NCBI GenBank assembly: GCA_030998225.1
Contig: JAPYXD010000403.1
Location: 620,001 to 684,000, forward strand
Direction: 5' to 3'
From: Diplolepis rosae
Lineage: Eukaryota > Arthropoda > Insecta > Hymenoptera > Diplolepididae
DNA: 64,000 nt
In this document: piece by piece, positions 46,416-57,435 of the stretch
Numbering within the stretch: the stretch's first letter is position 1
Layout: every line of letters starts with the position of its first letter
Notes under the pieces: model-generated
Database searches by the model: none
What the model was told of the DNA's origin: nothing
Seen by the model: only the letters and a program-made list of their open reading frames with translations
Program-made: the position numbers and the translations under genes

Positions 46416-46699
46416 GATGAAATAGTATATTACATTACAAGGGGCCAAACAGAGCGATTGCATGAGTGTGAAGTTTGCTGCCCGAGTGAAACGAGGGCTG
46501 CAATTACCTGGAATGCTTTCGCTGTGTTTTGTTTCGAGTAATGTATACTATTTTTCATAGCAACTCTTTTGAGAATCTGATTGGCTGTAACTGTGGAGCG
46601 GGTTGAAACAGCGACTTTCAACCCTAGGGTTGAAAATCGTAGTTTCAACCCGCTCTACAGGTACCGAAAATCGGATTTTCAAAGGAGGCGCTATGAAAA
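46416..46699. repeat. Two adjoining foldback sequences
   Basis: The first has GAAATAGTATATTACATTAC at about 46420 against GTAATGTATACTATTT near 46539. The second runs 46552-46699, outer words CATAGC/GCTATG, and contains a hairpin: GAGCGGGTTGAAAC...GTTTCAACCCGCTC, with CAACCCTAGGGTTG at the centre. Non-coding. Confidence 0.75.
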
Positions 46700-48114
46700 T
46701 GAATTTCTTAAATGAAAGTTGGTAAAAAAGATTTCCGATTGCGTCAATATTTATTTGTTCTAAAAACTATTATTACAAAAAATTGAGAACGATACTAACT
46801 CACCCTTATTTAGTACTTAATCCTACCAGTTGAGAAGGACGGTGACTGGGCCTTGGATTTCTTTGTTTGGTCGTGACTTAAGAAAAGTCACTCAAGTCTT
46901 TCTTCTCCACGCTGCGCACACACATGCACGTTGACCCTATCTTTTTTACACCCTGGTTTTGGCAAAAGAAAAAGATGGATGGTTTTCAACCACAGAACAA
47001 ACAGTACTTTCAAATTGTTTTGTTCTCTCAACTCTTTTTTTTTCGCAACCCTAGTGTTGGTTTTTTTAAAAGGAAAATCTTCTCGTTGTTTTGAGATTCG
47101 AGGGGATGAAGTTTTCTTTTTTTTTTGTTCGAACCCAAGCTGTTGACGTACTGTTAGTGTATTTAACTAACCGACCACAAGCGTACCCCAATTTACACTA
47201 GAGCGCGAATCTTAGTGGTGAAAAATATTTTTAAATATTTAAAAAAAAATACTTTTCCGCGTGACAACCCCGCGAAAGGCTTCTGTCGGAGAGAAGATTT
47301 GAGTATGATGACTTCTTGATCGGATCAAGAACCTCGCAAGACTACAATTTCGATTTCAAATTGATTTATTTTTGTAGACTCGTGTCAATTCAATGCCAAA
47401 TAATGGATGTCTAAATACTCGGTAGCCTTAATTACTTTCATGTCTATTGCCAAACTAAAAAATGTTTCCTCTTTCTGCTACGTAATCGCTTTTTTCGATC
47501 CGTAGAATTACTAAATAAGAGGTCGATGTCAACTTGACCTTTTAGATTTGTTAGTTTTTATTCTGAATCCTCTTTTTTGTTTTCGATTTATTTCTCATAT
47601 TGAGAAGATAGTGGTTCAGATTTTCTAATAACATTTTACACACTGGCTATGACAAATCATGACTATCCAAGTTTCAAATAATCCATTTTTATTATCCATG
47701 TATTGTAGTTGTGCTTGGTACGGATTGGTATAATAGGAATTGATTTGTAGGCATGGCATCGATACCAGTGGTCGAGAAATTTAACGTCTGTTGTCTAAAA
47801 TATGGAAACACGTATAAGGTCTGCAAATACACGTGTGCGGGCGAATGCAAGCTTTTTACGACATCGGCGGCGTGTTACAACGTGTAACACGCGTTACGTG
47901 CGTGTATGTTTTCGTACTAGCTCCCTCATCTCACTCCTCATCCTTCTCCCTGTTACATTACATTCTTTAAAATTTATAATTTTATAATTAGGTGCGTGGA
48001 AGTATCAGGTAATTGAATGCGTGTAATATGTGCATATTTAGTTACCTGATGTTGGTTTGGAATTACTCCAAAATTTTATTTATTTATTCACAGACATGAT
48101 ATACTATATATATA
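46700..48114. other. Spacer, nothing recognised
   Basis: T-rich block at 47020-47130; GC-richer 47790-47910 with a small palindrome ACAACGTGTAACACGCGTTACG. No gene supported. Confidence 0.4.
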
Positions 48115-49024
48115 CACCAGGTCTAGAAATATGAAACCGGGATTTCCCTATAGATGGTGCTTGCCATCAGTTTAGGGACCGTACGACCGCTTCTGCAGCG
48201 CCATCTTCTCCATCTTGCAGCTGAGAAAGATTTTCAGTAGACAACAACCCAAGTTCGATATACCAGTGTATTTACTACAAGCATTAAAATGTCGAGTTTT
48301 GTATCTACGAACTACGATTTGCGGACAGAACTGGTTTTTTGTTATCACTTGAAGAAAATTGTTGCAGAATCGCATCGAATGCTTACGGTGAACATGCTCT
48401 TAGAAAAACACAGTGTTTCGAGTGGTTTAAAAAATTCAAAAGTGGTAATTTTGATGTGAGAAACGATGATCGTGGAAAACCACCGAAAAACTGCGTTTGG
48501 TGGGATCAGAAGGGTGTTATCTATTATGAGCTGCTAAAACCTGGTGAAACTGTCAACAAGAATCGCTACCAACAGCAAATGATCGGTTTGAATCGAGCAT
48601 TACAAGAAAAACGACCGGATTATCGAAGAAGGCAACACAAAGTCATTTTTCTTCACGATAATGCCCCATCACACACAGCAAAACGGGTCAAGGAAACGAT
48701 CGAGACGTTTAGTTGGGAAATACTGGCGCATGGCGCTTGTTCTCCAGACTTGGCTCCGTCGGATTACTATCTGTTCGCATCACTGGGCCACACTCTCGCT
48801 GAACAACGCTTCACTTCGTACGAAAATGTACGAGAATGGCTGCATGGTTTGATTTAAAAGACGAACAGTTTTATTGGCGTGGCACTCATCACCTTCCGGA
48901 GAGGTGGGAAAAATGTGTAAATAGCAATGGAGATTACTTTGAGTGAAATATTGTTGATCATTTTCATGCATCAGACGTGTAACTTTTGCAAACGAATTTC
49001 GGGTTCATACTTCTAGACCTGGTA
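48115..49024 (+). mobile_element. Mariner element (DD34D), internally deleted
   Basis: TIRs CCAGGTCTAGAAATATGAAACC and GGTTCATACTTCTAGACCTGG lie in TA-rich flanks, so the exact end is ambiguous by a few bases. It encloses the transposase remnant at 48289-48946. Confidence 0.85.
48289..48946 (+). pseudogene. Mariner transposase remnant
   Basis: The N-terminus reads from ATG 48289 (SSFVSTNYDLRTELVFCYHL), then shifts frame near 48385 into QCFEWFKKFKSGNFDVRN. An in-frame deletion after GKPPK removes the linker and the first catalytic aspartate. The second and third remain: HDNAPSHTA and SPDLAPSDYYLF, 34 residues apart as in classical mariners. A last frameshift near 48847 separates the tail (WRGTHHLPERW...GDYFE). 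The element cannot encode an active enzyme. Confidence 0.85.
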
Positions 49025-49267
49025 TATATATATAAAGGAATTCCTTAAAATTTGTTATTATTCTCCTTCGGTCTTGTGGACTGAACTCCTTCTTGTTACA
49101 TTTGTGCTGAGCCTATAATGTACTCAGGTTACGAGCACTAAGAATAAAAATTCGTTGCGTTCACCTATAGAAACCAATTTCGATGGAAATCGTTTAATGA
49201 CCCCTTTTAATTGTCCTAAATCATAAAAAAGTAATTCTTTTATTTTTAGCCACTCGTAACAAGTGTA

Positions 49268-49470
49268 AATGATAAAAGCATTGTTAAATGCGATAAACAT
49301 GCCACGAAAAATTGCATGATACGCTTAATTTTATTTTTCTTTAAACACGTGGAATTGAATTAATATTTTATTAACCGACAAATACTATTAATTCCATGTG
49401 TTTGAAAAAAAAATTAAGCGTATCATGAAATTTTTCATGGCATGCTTATCGCATTTAGCAATGCTTTTCT
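49268..49470. repeat. Foldback of about 200 bp
   Basis: Arms of about 85 bp pair: AAGCATTGTTAAATGCGATA on the left and TATCGCATTTAGCAATGCTT on the right, with ATGATACGCTTAATTTT and AAATTAAGCGTATCAT further in. Confidence 0.8.
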
Positions 49471-49524
49471 GATTTATACTTACAAAATAAAAATAAAAAA
49501 AAGAATAATTAGCGTAAAGAAATG

Positions 49525-49655
49525 CATAAGAAAGCACAATACTCTTTCACGTCAAAAAGAACGCACAAAAAAACGTCCTTTTTAACGTGAAAAAGTATGG
49601 CCTTAATGGCATATTTTTTACGCCCTTTTTGACGTGAAAAATACGTATTTCTAGA
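49525..49655. repeat. Cluster of CACGTCAAAAAG words
   Basis: CACGTCAAAAAG and its complement CTTTTTGACGTG appear with looser copies (AACGTGAAAAAG) in 130 bp, alternating in orientation. It resembles in design, not in sequence, the arrays at 24718 and 52300. Confidence 0.55.
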
Positions 49656-49893
49656 CTAAAATTTTTAAACTTGTATCTAGAAATTCAATAATTTGTACCT
49701 CTAAGTTGAAAAAGATTCAAATTTACTAAAAAGTAACTAAATTTTTTTCAATTTATTTAATTTTTACAAAACTGTGATTGTAAAAAGCTTCAGTTGTCCA
49801 AAACATAAGATTTTTTCTGTTCATATCCAATAAAATGCTTCTGAAACAACCTAAGAAGAAATTTGATAATTTTTACATGACAATTTTCATATA

Positions 49894-50413
49894 AAGGGTT
49901 TCCCAATAGGGGTGATATGATTTTGAATGTCCCTATCGGGCTCATTTGAACTGAAATTTTTGACGTCTGCTGTCAGTTGTCATCAGTAAGGTTTGCCATT
50001 TAATCATGAGTAGTTTCACGCTTCCACAACGTTTGGAAATTGTCCAATTATTTTATCAAAATTCGAGAAGTTTTGTCGGTGTTCAAAGAGCCTATCGTGC
50101 AAAATATGGTCGTCATTCTGCTCCATCCGCGCTCTCAATTCGTCGAATAATCGATAAGTTGGAGAGTGAATTTACTCTATTGGATACTAAGCCTAAAAAT
50201 CGTATGCGTACCGCACGTTCTCATCAAAAAATCATCTTTTCTGATGAGGCGCATTTTTGGCTCAAGTCTCGAGGGACATTTGGCCGATATATTGTTAAAA
50301 TCATAAATGGCATAGAATATCCAATATCATAAAAAAGATTTCGATCAATTCCGAATGAATATTCAGTGTTTTTTTTCAATTTCAAAACATATCACCCTTA
50401 TTGGGAAACCCTT
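49894..50413 (+). mobile_element. Deletion derivative (MITE) of the DD41D mariner
   Basis: It has the same TIRs as the copy at 26527 and TA flanks (49892-49893, 50414-50415). Two internal deletions, equivalent to about 26861-27085 and 27140-27683 of the long copy, leave a 108-codon frame (50006-50332) starting with the ATG the long copy has lost. That frame holds the helix-turn-helix domain and a stub of the catalytic region only. Confidence 0.9.
50006..50332 (+). CDS. Truncated mariner protein: DNA-binding domain only
   Basis: An intact ATG is followed by SSFTLPQRLEIVQLFYQNSR, the DUF4817-like helix-turn-helix, and, after the first deletion, the FSDEAHFW stretch. The second deletion then joins to the C-terminal end. 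Two of three catalytic aspartates are gone. If expressed it could bind the TIRs without cutting, acting as a repressor (inference). Confidence 0.55.
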   Translation: MSSFTLPQRLEIVQLFYQNSRSFVGVQRAYRAKYGRHSAPSALSIRRIIDKLESEFTLLDTKPKNRMRTARSHQKIIFSDEAHFWLKSRGTFGRYIVKIINGIEYPIS

Positions 50414-50619
50414 TATGTGTATGAATGTAAAGTTTGAATATTAATACTTATTGTCCGTATGAATTGAACACAAATAAAAAGGGGGTGAGGGGTAATTATG
50501 TGCACATGGGGATTATTCAAATTTCAAATGTATAATTTTATTGTGTTGATCGTTAAACATGATTGCAAGTCAATATGCATACAAATATGCTCATATAATT
50601 TTTTTCCTTGGTACTTATA

Positions 50620-51881
50620 CACTGAGAAAAAAAACATGACTCAGTAGCGTCCGGAAAAAACTCATGTCCAGAGCGTACACACTAATGTCTTAGGCATTAA
50701 TAACGCGCACAGGACTCAGCGCTGTCTAGACAGTAGTCAATCATGTCCAGCGCCGGAACGACAACGCGCTAAACATTACTGTATATTGCGTCAGTGCTTG
50801 AAAGTGGAAAGTTTCGTCGATTGAAAAAAAATATTTCGATCGATTGCCCCTGTTAAATACAACATATGTTCTATTATTAATATTTTTACACATTTTTTAT
50901 TATATATTTATATTATAATTTTATTTTTGTAAATTTTTACAACTTTTATTTTTACAAAAAAAAAGAATTATATAATGCGTGAACATTGTTGCTGAATATG
51001 AATTATAGATAAAATAAAATATAAAATTCATTATAATATATAAGAAATATAATATATTCAATAAATTCAACGTAAGAAATATATAAAAGTACAAAATCTG
51101 AACTAAACCGATTGTGACGAAAACATTGGACTTGACTGGTGCAGGAGATATTTATTCATTGAATACAAATGAATTTCTGAAATAAATTGAAAAATACTAC
51201 ACAGATAGGATCCAAAATGATGCTCGAATATAGCATAAATTTTTAACCTTGCAAAAACTTGCAACAGTTTGTCATCAAATACGAATATTTTTCGTAATAA
51301 GATTTATCGTAAATGTGTATAGATGCTTACACTAGTTTTTGATGAGGATTTTCCAAAGTGGAAATTCTTTATTAATGATTAAGCGAGCTAGCATTGCCAG
51401 TGCATTCTCAGATAATTCTTTATTGTGTTCAAAGTGGCTCAAAATTCTTTTTCTATCAAAAGAAGAAGACTGAAATTTTTTTAAATTCTCTCGCTGAGAA
51501 TCGTTTTGCAAAATAACAGCGCTGCTGCATTGAGAACAAAGTATGTCGCAAATTTTAGAGGGAATTATAATGTTCTCGTTAATGACAGAATCATTGGAAT
51601 ATTCGCCGAGGACGGACACTTCTACAAAATAATAAATAACTATTTATAAGCAAAGCAGAACTGGCATATATAAAAAAAGTGAGGTGCTGGGCATGACTGA
51701 CTACTATCTAGACAGCGCTGAGTCCAGTGCGCGTTATTAATGCCTAAGACATTACAGTGTAAGCTGTGGACATGAGTGGTTCATGTCTAGCAAGGACACA
51801 GTAATGTCTATTTTCAATTTTCGTCTTCGGACATGAACCGCTCCTTTCCGGACGCTACTGAGTCATGTTTTTTTCTCAGTG
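50620..51881. mobile_element. TIR DNA transposon, about 200-bp TIRs, TA flanks
   Basis: CACTGAGAAAAAAAACATGA starts the element and TCATGTTTTTTTCTCAGTG ends it, flanked by TA at 50618-50619 and 51882-51883. Similarity of the ends continues for about 200 bp (GTCTTAGGCATTAATAACGC and its complement). The interior is AT-rich with one exon-like frame on -. The superfamily is not recognised. Confidence 0.85.
51332..51619 (-). CDS. Exon-like frame inside the TIR element (unknown)
   Basis: A TTTGTAG acceptor precedes the frame at 51621 and a TAG stop ends it, so it reads as a terminal exon of about 95 codons. It has a CSQC pair and a hydrophilic helical part ending NKEFPLWKILIKN. No domain is recognised. 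It could be the 3' end of the element's own transposase or a captured host exon. Confidence 0.35.
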   Translation of the reverse strand: MSVLGEYSNDSVINENIIIPSKICDILCSQCSSAVILQNDSQRENLKKFQSSSFDRKRILSHFEHNKELSENALAMLARLIINKEFPLWKILIKN

Positions 51882-52032
51882 TACTGAAAGCAAACAACGG
51901 AAAATCGCTCACTCAATGAATTATCGACTGTTTTTCATTTTTGCAACCATGTGATTACTTCAGATTGTTCAAATCAGAATTGTCTACCTCGAAATAAATT
52001 TTTCCCTTTTTAAAATTTATTTTCCTTTTATA

Positions 52033-52270
52033 ATGTCTCGTTCTGAGTCATTGAGCAAAAAGTCTAGTTTAAGTGATGAACCAAATTATCAACTTTTGGA
52101 CAAATGCTTGGAGCTGGAAGACGTCAAATTTTGCATCACCAAAAAACCTGAAAATTCGTCAACGTTTAAGTGCTCTATCTGCGAGAGTAATGTATATGCT
52201 GCCGTAAACCTTCAACGTGTTCGTGAACTTTTGTGTTCCGTCAGTCATCAGAAAGCTTTTGAAAAAAAAG
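52033..52270 (+). CDS. First-exon-like frame with a zinc-finger-like motif (unknown)
   Basis: ATG 52033 opens a 79-codon frame ending at a GTAAGG donor (52271). Residues FKCSICESNVYAAVNLQRVR are followed by LLCSVSHQKAF, a C-x2-C...H spacing like the N-terminal finger of several transposase-derived proteins. No second exon is identified downstream, and the LINE at 52798 may have displaced it. Confidence 0.4.
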
Positions 52271-52289
52271 GTAAGGCATTTGTACTCGC

Positions 52290-52560
52290 ACACTGAGAAC
52301 CAAGATATGAATGAATCAAAGCAAATTATTTGTTTGATTCAAACGAAGTATCTTTGAACCAAATAAAAGTTTGTTCAATCAAATAAATTTCTGCCTTAAA
52401 TCGAACAAATTATATCTTTGATCATATATCAATGCATTAATTTCTTTGTTTTGAAGAAAAAATTTTTTGATTATAAAAATATTTATTGGGTTCAAAAATA
52501 CTTTGTTTGAATCAAACAAATTTAATTGAATTCAAATAAATCTTTTGTTTGTGTCACGTA
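52290..52560. repeat. Cluster of TTTGATTCAAACAAA words
   Basis: TTTGATTCAAACGAAG, TTTGAATCAAACAAATTTAA and similar words recur in both orientations over 270 bp. Non-coding. Confidence 0.6.
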
Positions 52561-52797
52561 TCCATGACTATTATTTAAACTATTATTCAATTGACTAACT
52601 ATTATTCAAATTATTATTTTTTTATTTTGTGAGGAGGAATAATGGCGAAATCTTTTATAGACGTTGTACAGGACTCTCATAGGACGGGTCTAGGCATACC
52701 TGTTAAAACAAAAAAACCCCCTCTCACGAACCAATACACCGCCCGCGGAACCGCCTTTCGGCTTTAAACATCGCGGGCAGTTGGTTCCAGCTTAAAG

Positions 52798-54300
52798 TCA
52801 AGTCAAGTCAAGTCAAGTCTGCCCAAGACGCAAGACCGCGGGTGCAGGCCCCGATGCGATTTCTACGGGCCCCCATTGTTGCTGCGCTCTGCAAGCCCAT
52901 CGAGCTCCCTCGTCTTCATCACCAGCGTGACGAATGACTCGATAAGCATCCATATATGTTCAGACTGGAGCATGAGAGAGACCATCGTGTCAGGAGTGAG
53001 TCGTGCGCCCACTGCCTGACCGACAGCCTCCCTTTCTGCGCCCCACCTGGCACAGACACAGAGTGTGTGCTCTGCATTTCCCACAAGGGAACCGCAGTAG
53101 CGACACGACTCATCGTCTCTTTTCTTGAAGCGCTTCAGGTATGCATTAAAGCATTCATGTCCCGAAAGCGCTTATGCCAAGTAAAAGCCGACTTGACCGC
53201 GCTTTCTATCCAGCCAGGTAGCGAGTTCCAGCACCAGGGGGTGTGTACATCTCCCGGATTGGTCACCATGCCATCTCGTCTGCCATTTCTCGATGAGTCT
53301 GCGCCTTCCATCCTTGCGGATAGTCTACTTCGCGCGAGCGATTTCCTGCAGGTTTGTTAAGCAGGTGAGCTCCTTACGGAGCTGAAAGGTCTCCTTCATT
53401 TCCTCCGCAAATAAATCGATTTGTGAAACGCTCGCCAGGACCAGCACAGCGCTCGTTGACACAACCACGCGACACATGGCCATATCCCGGGTACCTGAAG
53501 CACCGGACAACCACCTCGACATGCTCTCAGATGCGGCAGTTCACCCATTCTACCCTCAGCCTACCGAGCCCGAGCAAGCTTCGAGCATCCGCCTCGGTTA
53601 AACGGACAACCGCAGTCTGCACACCGCAAAAGCGTTTGTACAGCCTGCACTAGTCCCCGAGGTCTGGCTTGCCCAACGCCATGCATAGCGCGGCAACAAC
53701 CTCTTCTCTTGTGACTGTCTCTTCGAGGTCCCTAACTTCAAGGGACCTCTTCGAGAACAAAGATTTAACTTTGGCCTTCTCCCCGACCGCCTGGTCGAGC
53801 GCTTTTTCGAAGGTCGAGACGTAACCCCCCTTTTCGAGGACCAGGAGGATCTCCTCCCTCCTGGTTCTCTGAATGGAGACGACCTCCGCTCCTGCATTTT
53901 GAGGGTTTACCTTCGCTTTCATAGCTTTCAGGATATCGGCGTAGGACTCTCCATCCTTCGCCGACACCCTCATAGCGTCGCCCGACTTGGCGCCCGGAGA
54001 GCGCCTCGGAATCTTTTGCTTTGTTTTAGGTTCCTGCGCAGAGGGCACAGGAACCTCTTTCTTCTTCTTCTCTTTTTTTTTCTTCTTTTCCACCAGCTGC
54101 CATTCCCCATCCTTTTTTGGGGTCTGGCTTCTGGTGGCCGCAGCGTAATATGGTGATATGCCGTCCTTTCCTTCCTTGGGAAGCTGATCTTCGGGGGGAG
54201 AAGGAGCAACCCACTTCTCCCCCTTTGTCAGCATTACTTCAGGGTGGGGACCATCTTAAGTCGATGTCAGCCTCTCCTCTTTGCTTCTTCTTCTGTTTCC
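52798..54300 (-). mobile_element. R1-clade LINE relative, gag joined to ORF2 tail
   Basis: Related to the copy at 16400-20200. The 3' end carries (TGACT)n repeats, then the ORF2 C-terminal block (53113-52863, TPDTMVSLMLQSE), the LVLASVSQIDLFAEE segment near 53440-53400, and gag at 54234-53650. The endonuclease and the whole reverse transcriptase are missing: gag knuckle sequence meets ORF2 tail near 53460. The joint to the next gag fragment lies at about 54240-54300. Confidence 0.8.
53462..54234 (-). pseudogene. Partial R1-type gag
   Basis: The frame 54234-53650 matches the gag of the copy at 18065-19624: a lysine run, SAKDGESYADILKAMKAKV, the VLEKGGYVSTF core and SLEVRDLEETV. A TAG follows LGKPDLGD at 53650. 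Downstream a second phase continues to the first, degenerate knuckle before the deletion joint. It lacks the N-terminal 100 residues, which are replaced by another element at about 54240. Confidence 0.75.
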
Positions 54301-55720
54301 TGGCGTGAAAAGTCCAGGTTCTCTCCCATAGCGGCTTTTCTAAAGCTTCCTATTCGGGGCTGCCTCCCGGTATGCCGCACAGCGCATAGTCCCCGGTATG
54401 TGGTTATTCCGGGGCTATTCCTTCTTTGCGGCACAGAGAAAACACCTCGGCTTTCTGTTGCAAGAACCCGCGAGATTCCCCCCCTCACCGCATCTCCATC
54501 AGCACCTGCTACGGTCTTGCCCTCGGCAGTCCGCCGCTATGTGGCAAAAACCAAGGCAGTGGAAGCACCGGTTCACCTCCTTTTTCCTGCTGATCAAAAC
54601 TGATCAAACTGATCTGATTCCAACCGATTTTGATGTGGGCCCCTTTAAGCAGCTTCAACGCCCTTGCCTCCTCCAGAAGCAATTACGCCTTCCGGTTTCT
54701 TCTATAGGGTGTCTTACTTAAAGACACCCTTAGCTCCCACTCCGGTCCTTGGTCGAAGTAGTTCCTGACGGCATCCTCGACGTCTTCCGCTTTAATGGTT
54801 GGTTCCAGGTCGGCGATCTCAACCTCGATCCTAGGGATGAGATGGCGGACTGTCCCTCTGGCTCCAACCACCTCTTTAAAGGCAGTGTCAATCTTCTCTC
54901 TGCTTTTTGTGGAACATTTCAGTTCCACTAACAAGTCCTTAGAACGCGTCTCCCCGATTCCGTGGACTGTGGCGCCCAGTTCGTCAGGGATAACGCGCTT
55001 CTTAAGTTCACGCAGGATGCTAGCGTAGCTCATCCCCTCCGCGGGTTTGTTGAGCACCGCTTCTGGGCGCGCACGGCGAGATTTCTCCGGCGTTGTGAAG
55101 AGCTCCTTTTCTTTCTTCTTCTTATTTCGGAGGTCCTCCCTGATAGGGACTTCCACCCACTCCTTTTCTGTGTTGGAGGCTCTCGGCCTCTTCTCTGCCG
55201 GCTTCTTCGCCACAGACACCTCCAGGCTCGCTGTCGACTCTCTCGGCCGTTTGCGGGTGTGCGGTGTGGACCTCGCAGCCGGCTGGGGGAGGGTTTGGCT
55301 ACCCTCGACCGCAACTTCCTTCTCTTTTGGTGGTCTTACCTCTTTCATCTTTTGTACCATGAGCCCTCTCATCAGGTGATCGAAGGAGTCGTGCTAGTAG
55401 ACGGTATCCTCTATATCATACCGCAGCGCCCCGAGCTTCTTCTTCGCCTCCTATATGCCGTCCCTGATATAGAGCTGCACATTCTTCTTTGTCCTGGAGA
55501 AGTTCTCCATATTCTCCAGGGCCGATTCCACCTTCCTTAGGATCTCCAATTGCTTGTCGTTTCTCTCGTGGAGGAAGTCCTGGTACTGCCTTATCTGGGA
55601 CTTATTGGTCTCGAACGCATCCACCGTCTCCTCCGTCACGTCAAACTCGCCTCCAAACACTTTTTCACACATGCTTTTATTTAATTTTTGTAACTCCATC
55701 CTAATCCCACAAATAGATAG
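54300..55720 (-). mobile_element. 5' part of a second R1-type LINE family (gag only)
   Basis: From ATG 55699 the - strand reads MELQKLNKSMCEKVFGGEF with a helical N-terminal region, a stop near 55451, then a charged region and gag core (55372-54683: EGMSYASILRELKKRV, IEVEIADLEPTI). Degenerate knuckles CFHCLGFCHIAADC and CWWRCGEGGNLAGSC follow at about 54545-54465, with nonsense codons. Sequence differs clearly from the neighbouring gag, so it is another family, truncated at 54300. Confidence 0.75.
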
Positions 55721-56047
55721 GGAATGTTACGAGCGTGTCAAGGCGGCCAAATTTTTCCAAAAATATAATATAAAATTTATTATATTAGTAATGTTATATA
55801 TCACGTCCATATTGCACTATATTGTGCATTATATTAATATATGTATTAATATATTTATACATATTAATGTACATGCAGGCTCGTGCACCTGTGTATGAAT
55901 ATGAGTACACGTTTACAGGTGTACGCGAATAATTATAACTATAATTTTTACTGCGAGTGGCCTCTCACATTATCGCATAAAATTGTAATTTTAGAAGTAC
56001 CTAAAATAATGAATAACAAATGAATGTAACTCCAGGAAAGCATTATA
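55721..56047. other. AT-rich spacer
   Basis: TATTAATATA-type low complexity; no gene. Confidence 0.4.
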
Positions 56048-57337
56048 ACACGTGGATCAAAAAGTCTCGGGACTAACTAGGAAAAACACATTTTTTTGAC
56101 AAAACTCGACTTTATTTATCAACATAGTCTCCTTCAAAAGCAACACAATCAGTCCAGCGCTTTTCTGACATTTCAATACATTTCTTGAAGAACGATTTAT
56201 CTTTGGCCTCGAAATAAGCGTTCATTTCGGTGATGACTGACTCGTTGGAGTAGAATCTCTTTCCTTGGAGTATTTTTTTGAGGTCTGCAAACAGGTAGTA
56301 GTCACTGAGGGCCAGATCCGGTGAATATGGTGGGTGCGGAAGCAATTCGAAGCTCAATTCATTCAATTTTTCCATGGTAGCGAGCGACTTCTTACACGGC
56401 GCATTGTCTTGGTGAAAGAGCACTTTTTTCTTCATCATTTGGAGCCGTTTCTCACCGATTTCATTCTTCAAACGCATCAACTGGCCAATGTAACGTTCGC
56501 TATTGGTCGTCTAACCTTTTTTAAGGTAGTCGAAGAACAAAACTCTATGAGCATCCCAAAATACTGAGGCCATAACTTTAAAGGCCCACATTTGCGTTTT
56601 TGACCGCTTTGGGCGCTTCTGACCGACTGCAGTCCACTCGGCTGACGACCGCTTTGACTCCGGAGTGTAGTGATGGATCCAGGTTTCGTCCATTGTCACA
56701 TAGCGACGCAAAAAATTCAGTTTATTTCGGCGAAACAACTCCAAACAACGCTCGGAATCAACGACACGTTGTCGTCTTTGATCCAGCGTGAGCAAACGCG
56801 GCACCCACTTTGACAACAGCTTCCTCATAGACAAATGTTCATGCAAAATAGTGTACACATTGCCGTATGATATCTTTAAGTTATCAGCTACCTCACGCAA
56901 TTTTAATTTACGGTTTTCGAAAACGATTTCGTGGGCTTTTTTGATGGCTTCCGGTGTAGCTACCACATTTGGCAGGCCGGAGCGTTCAGCATTTTCAGTG
57001 TCTGTACGACTACGTTTAAACTCAGCATACCACCGACAAATGGTTGTTTTCGATGGAGCAGTCCCCGTAGCACTTTTCAAGCCATTGCTGAGCTTGCACT
57101 GTGTTTTTTTTCATTAAAAAGTAATGATAAATCAACCCACGAAATTGTTTCGAATCCATTGTTTTGAGAATATCAAGACTAGCGTCACTCAAATCACTGT
57201 AACCCGTGGCCAGACACCAGAATGTCATGCAATTTTGACAGGTATCTTTTGAAGGTTGATACTCATGAGAAATCGTACAGCACATTTGTTGGCAACGCCA
57301 TCTATGTGTCAGTCCCGGGACTTATCTATCCACGTGT
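56048..57337 (-). mobile_element. Near-complete mariner element (DD34D)
   Basis: ACACGTGGATCAAAAAGTCTC at the left and TTATCTATCCACGTGT at the right are the TIRs; TA flanks at 56046-56047 and 57338-57339. 1290 bp, the normal mariner length. Confidence 0.9.
56112..57159 (-). pseudogene. Mariner transposase with two lesions
   Basis: From ATG 57159 (MDSKQFRGLIYHYFLMKK), the helix-turn-helix region shifts frame once near 57075 (CYGDC, then TAPSKTTICRWYAEF). The catalytic part has TMDETWIHHY, HQDNAPCKK and YSPDLALSDYYLF with 34 residues between the second and third aspartates. An in-frame TAG at about 56511 separates FDYLKKG from TTNSERYIGQLMR. The frame then runs to the end (WTDCVAFEGDYVDK). All three aspartates survive, so decay is recent. 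Confidence 0.9.
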
Positions 57338-57364
57338 TAAACCAACATTATAGATATCTTTACT

Positions 57365-57435
57365 GGAAAGTAGAAGAAAGAGGAGAGAGCGCGAGAGAAA
57401 AAGAGAGAGCGTAAGAAAGAGGAAGAGGGAGAAAT
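57365..57435. repeat. Purine-rich GAGA microsatellite
   Basis: GAGAGAGCGCGAGAGAAAAAGAG-like tract of about 70 bp on +. Confidence 0.8.

Noticed and set aside
54962..55540. 192-residue + strand ORF
   Set aside because: Opposite the second R1-type gag; no domain.
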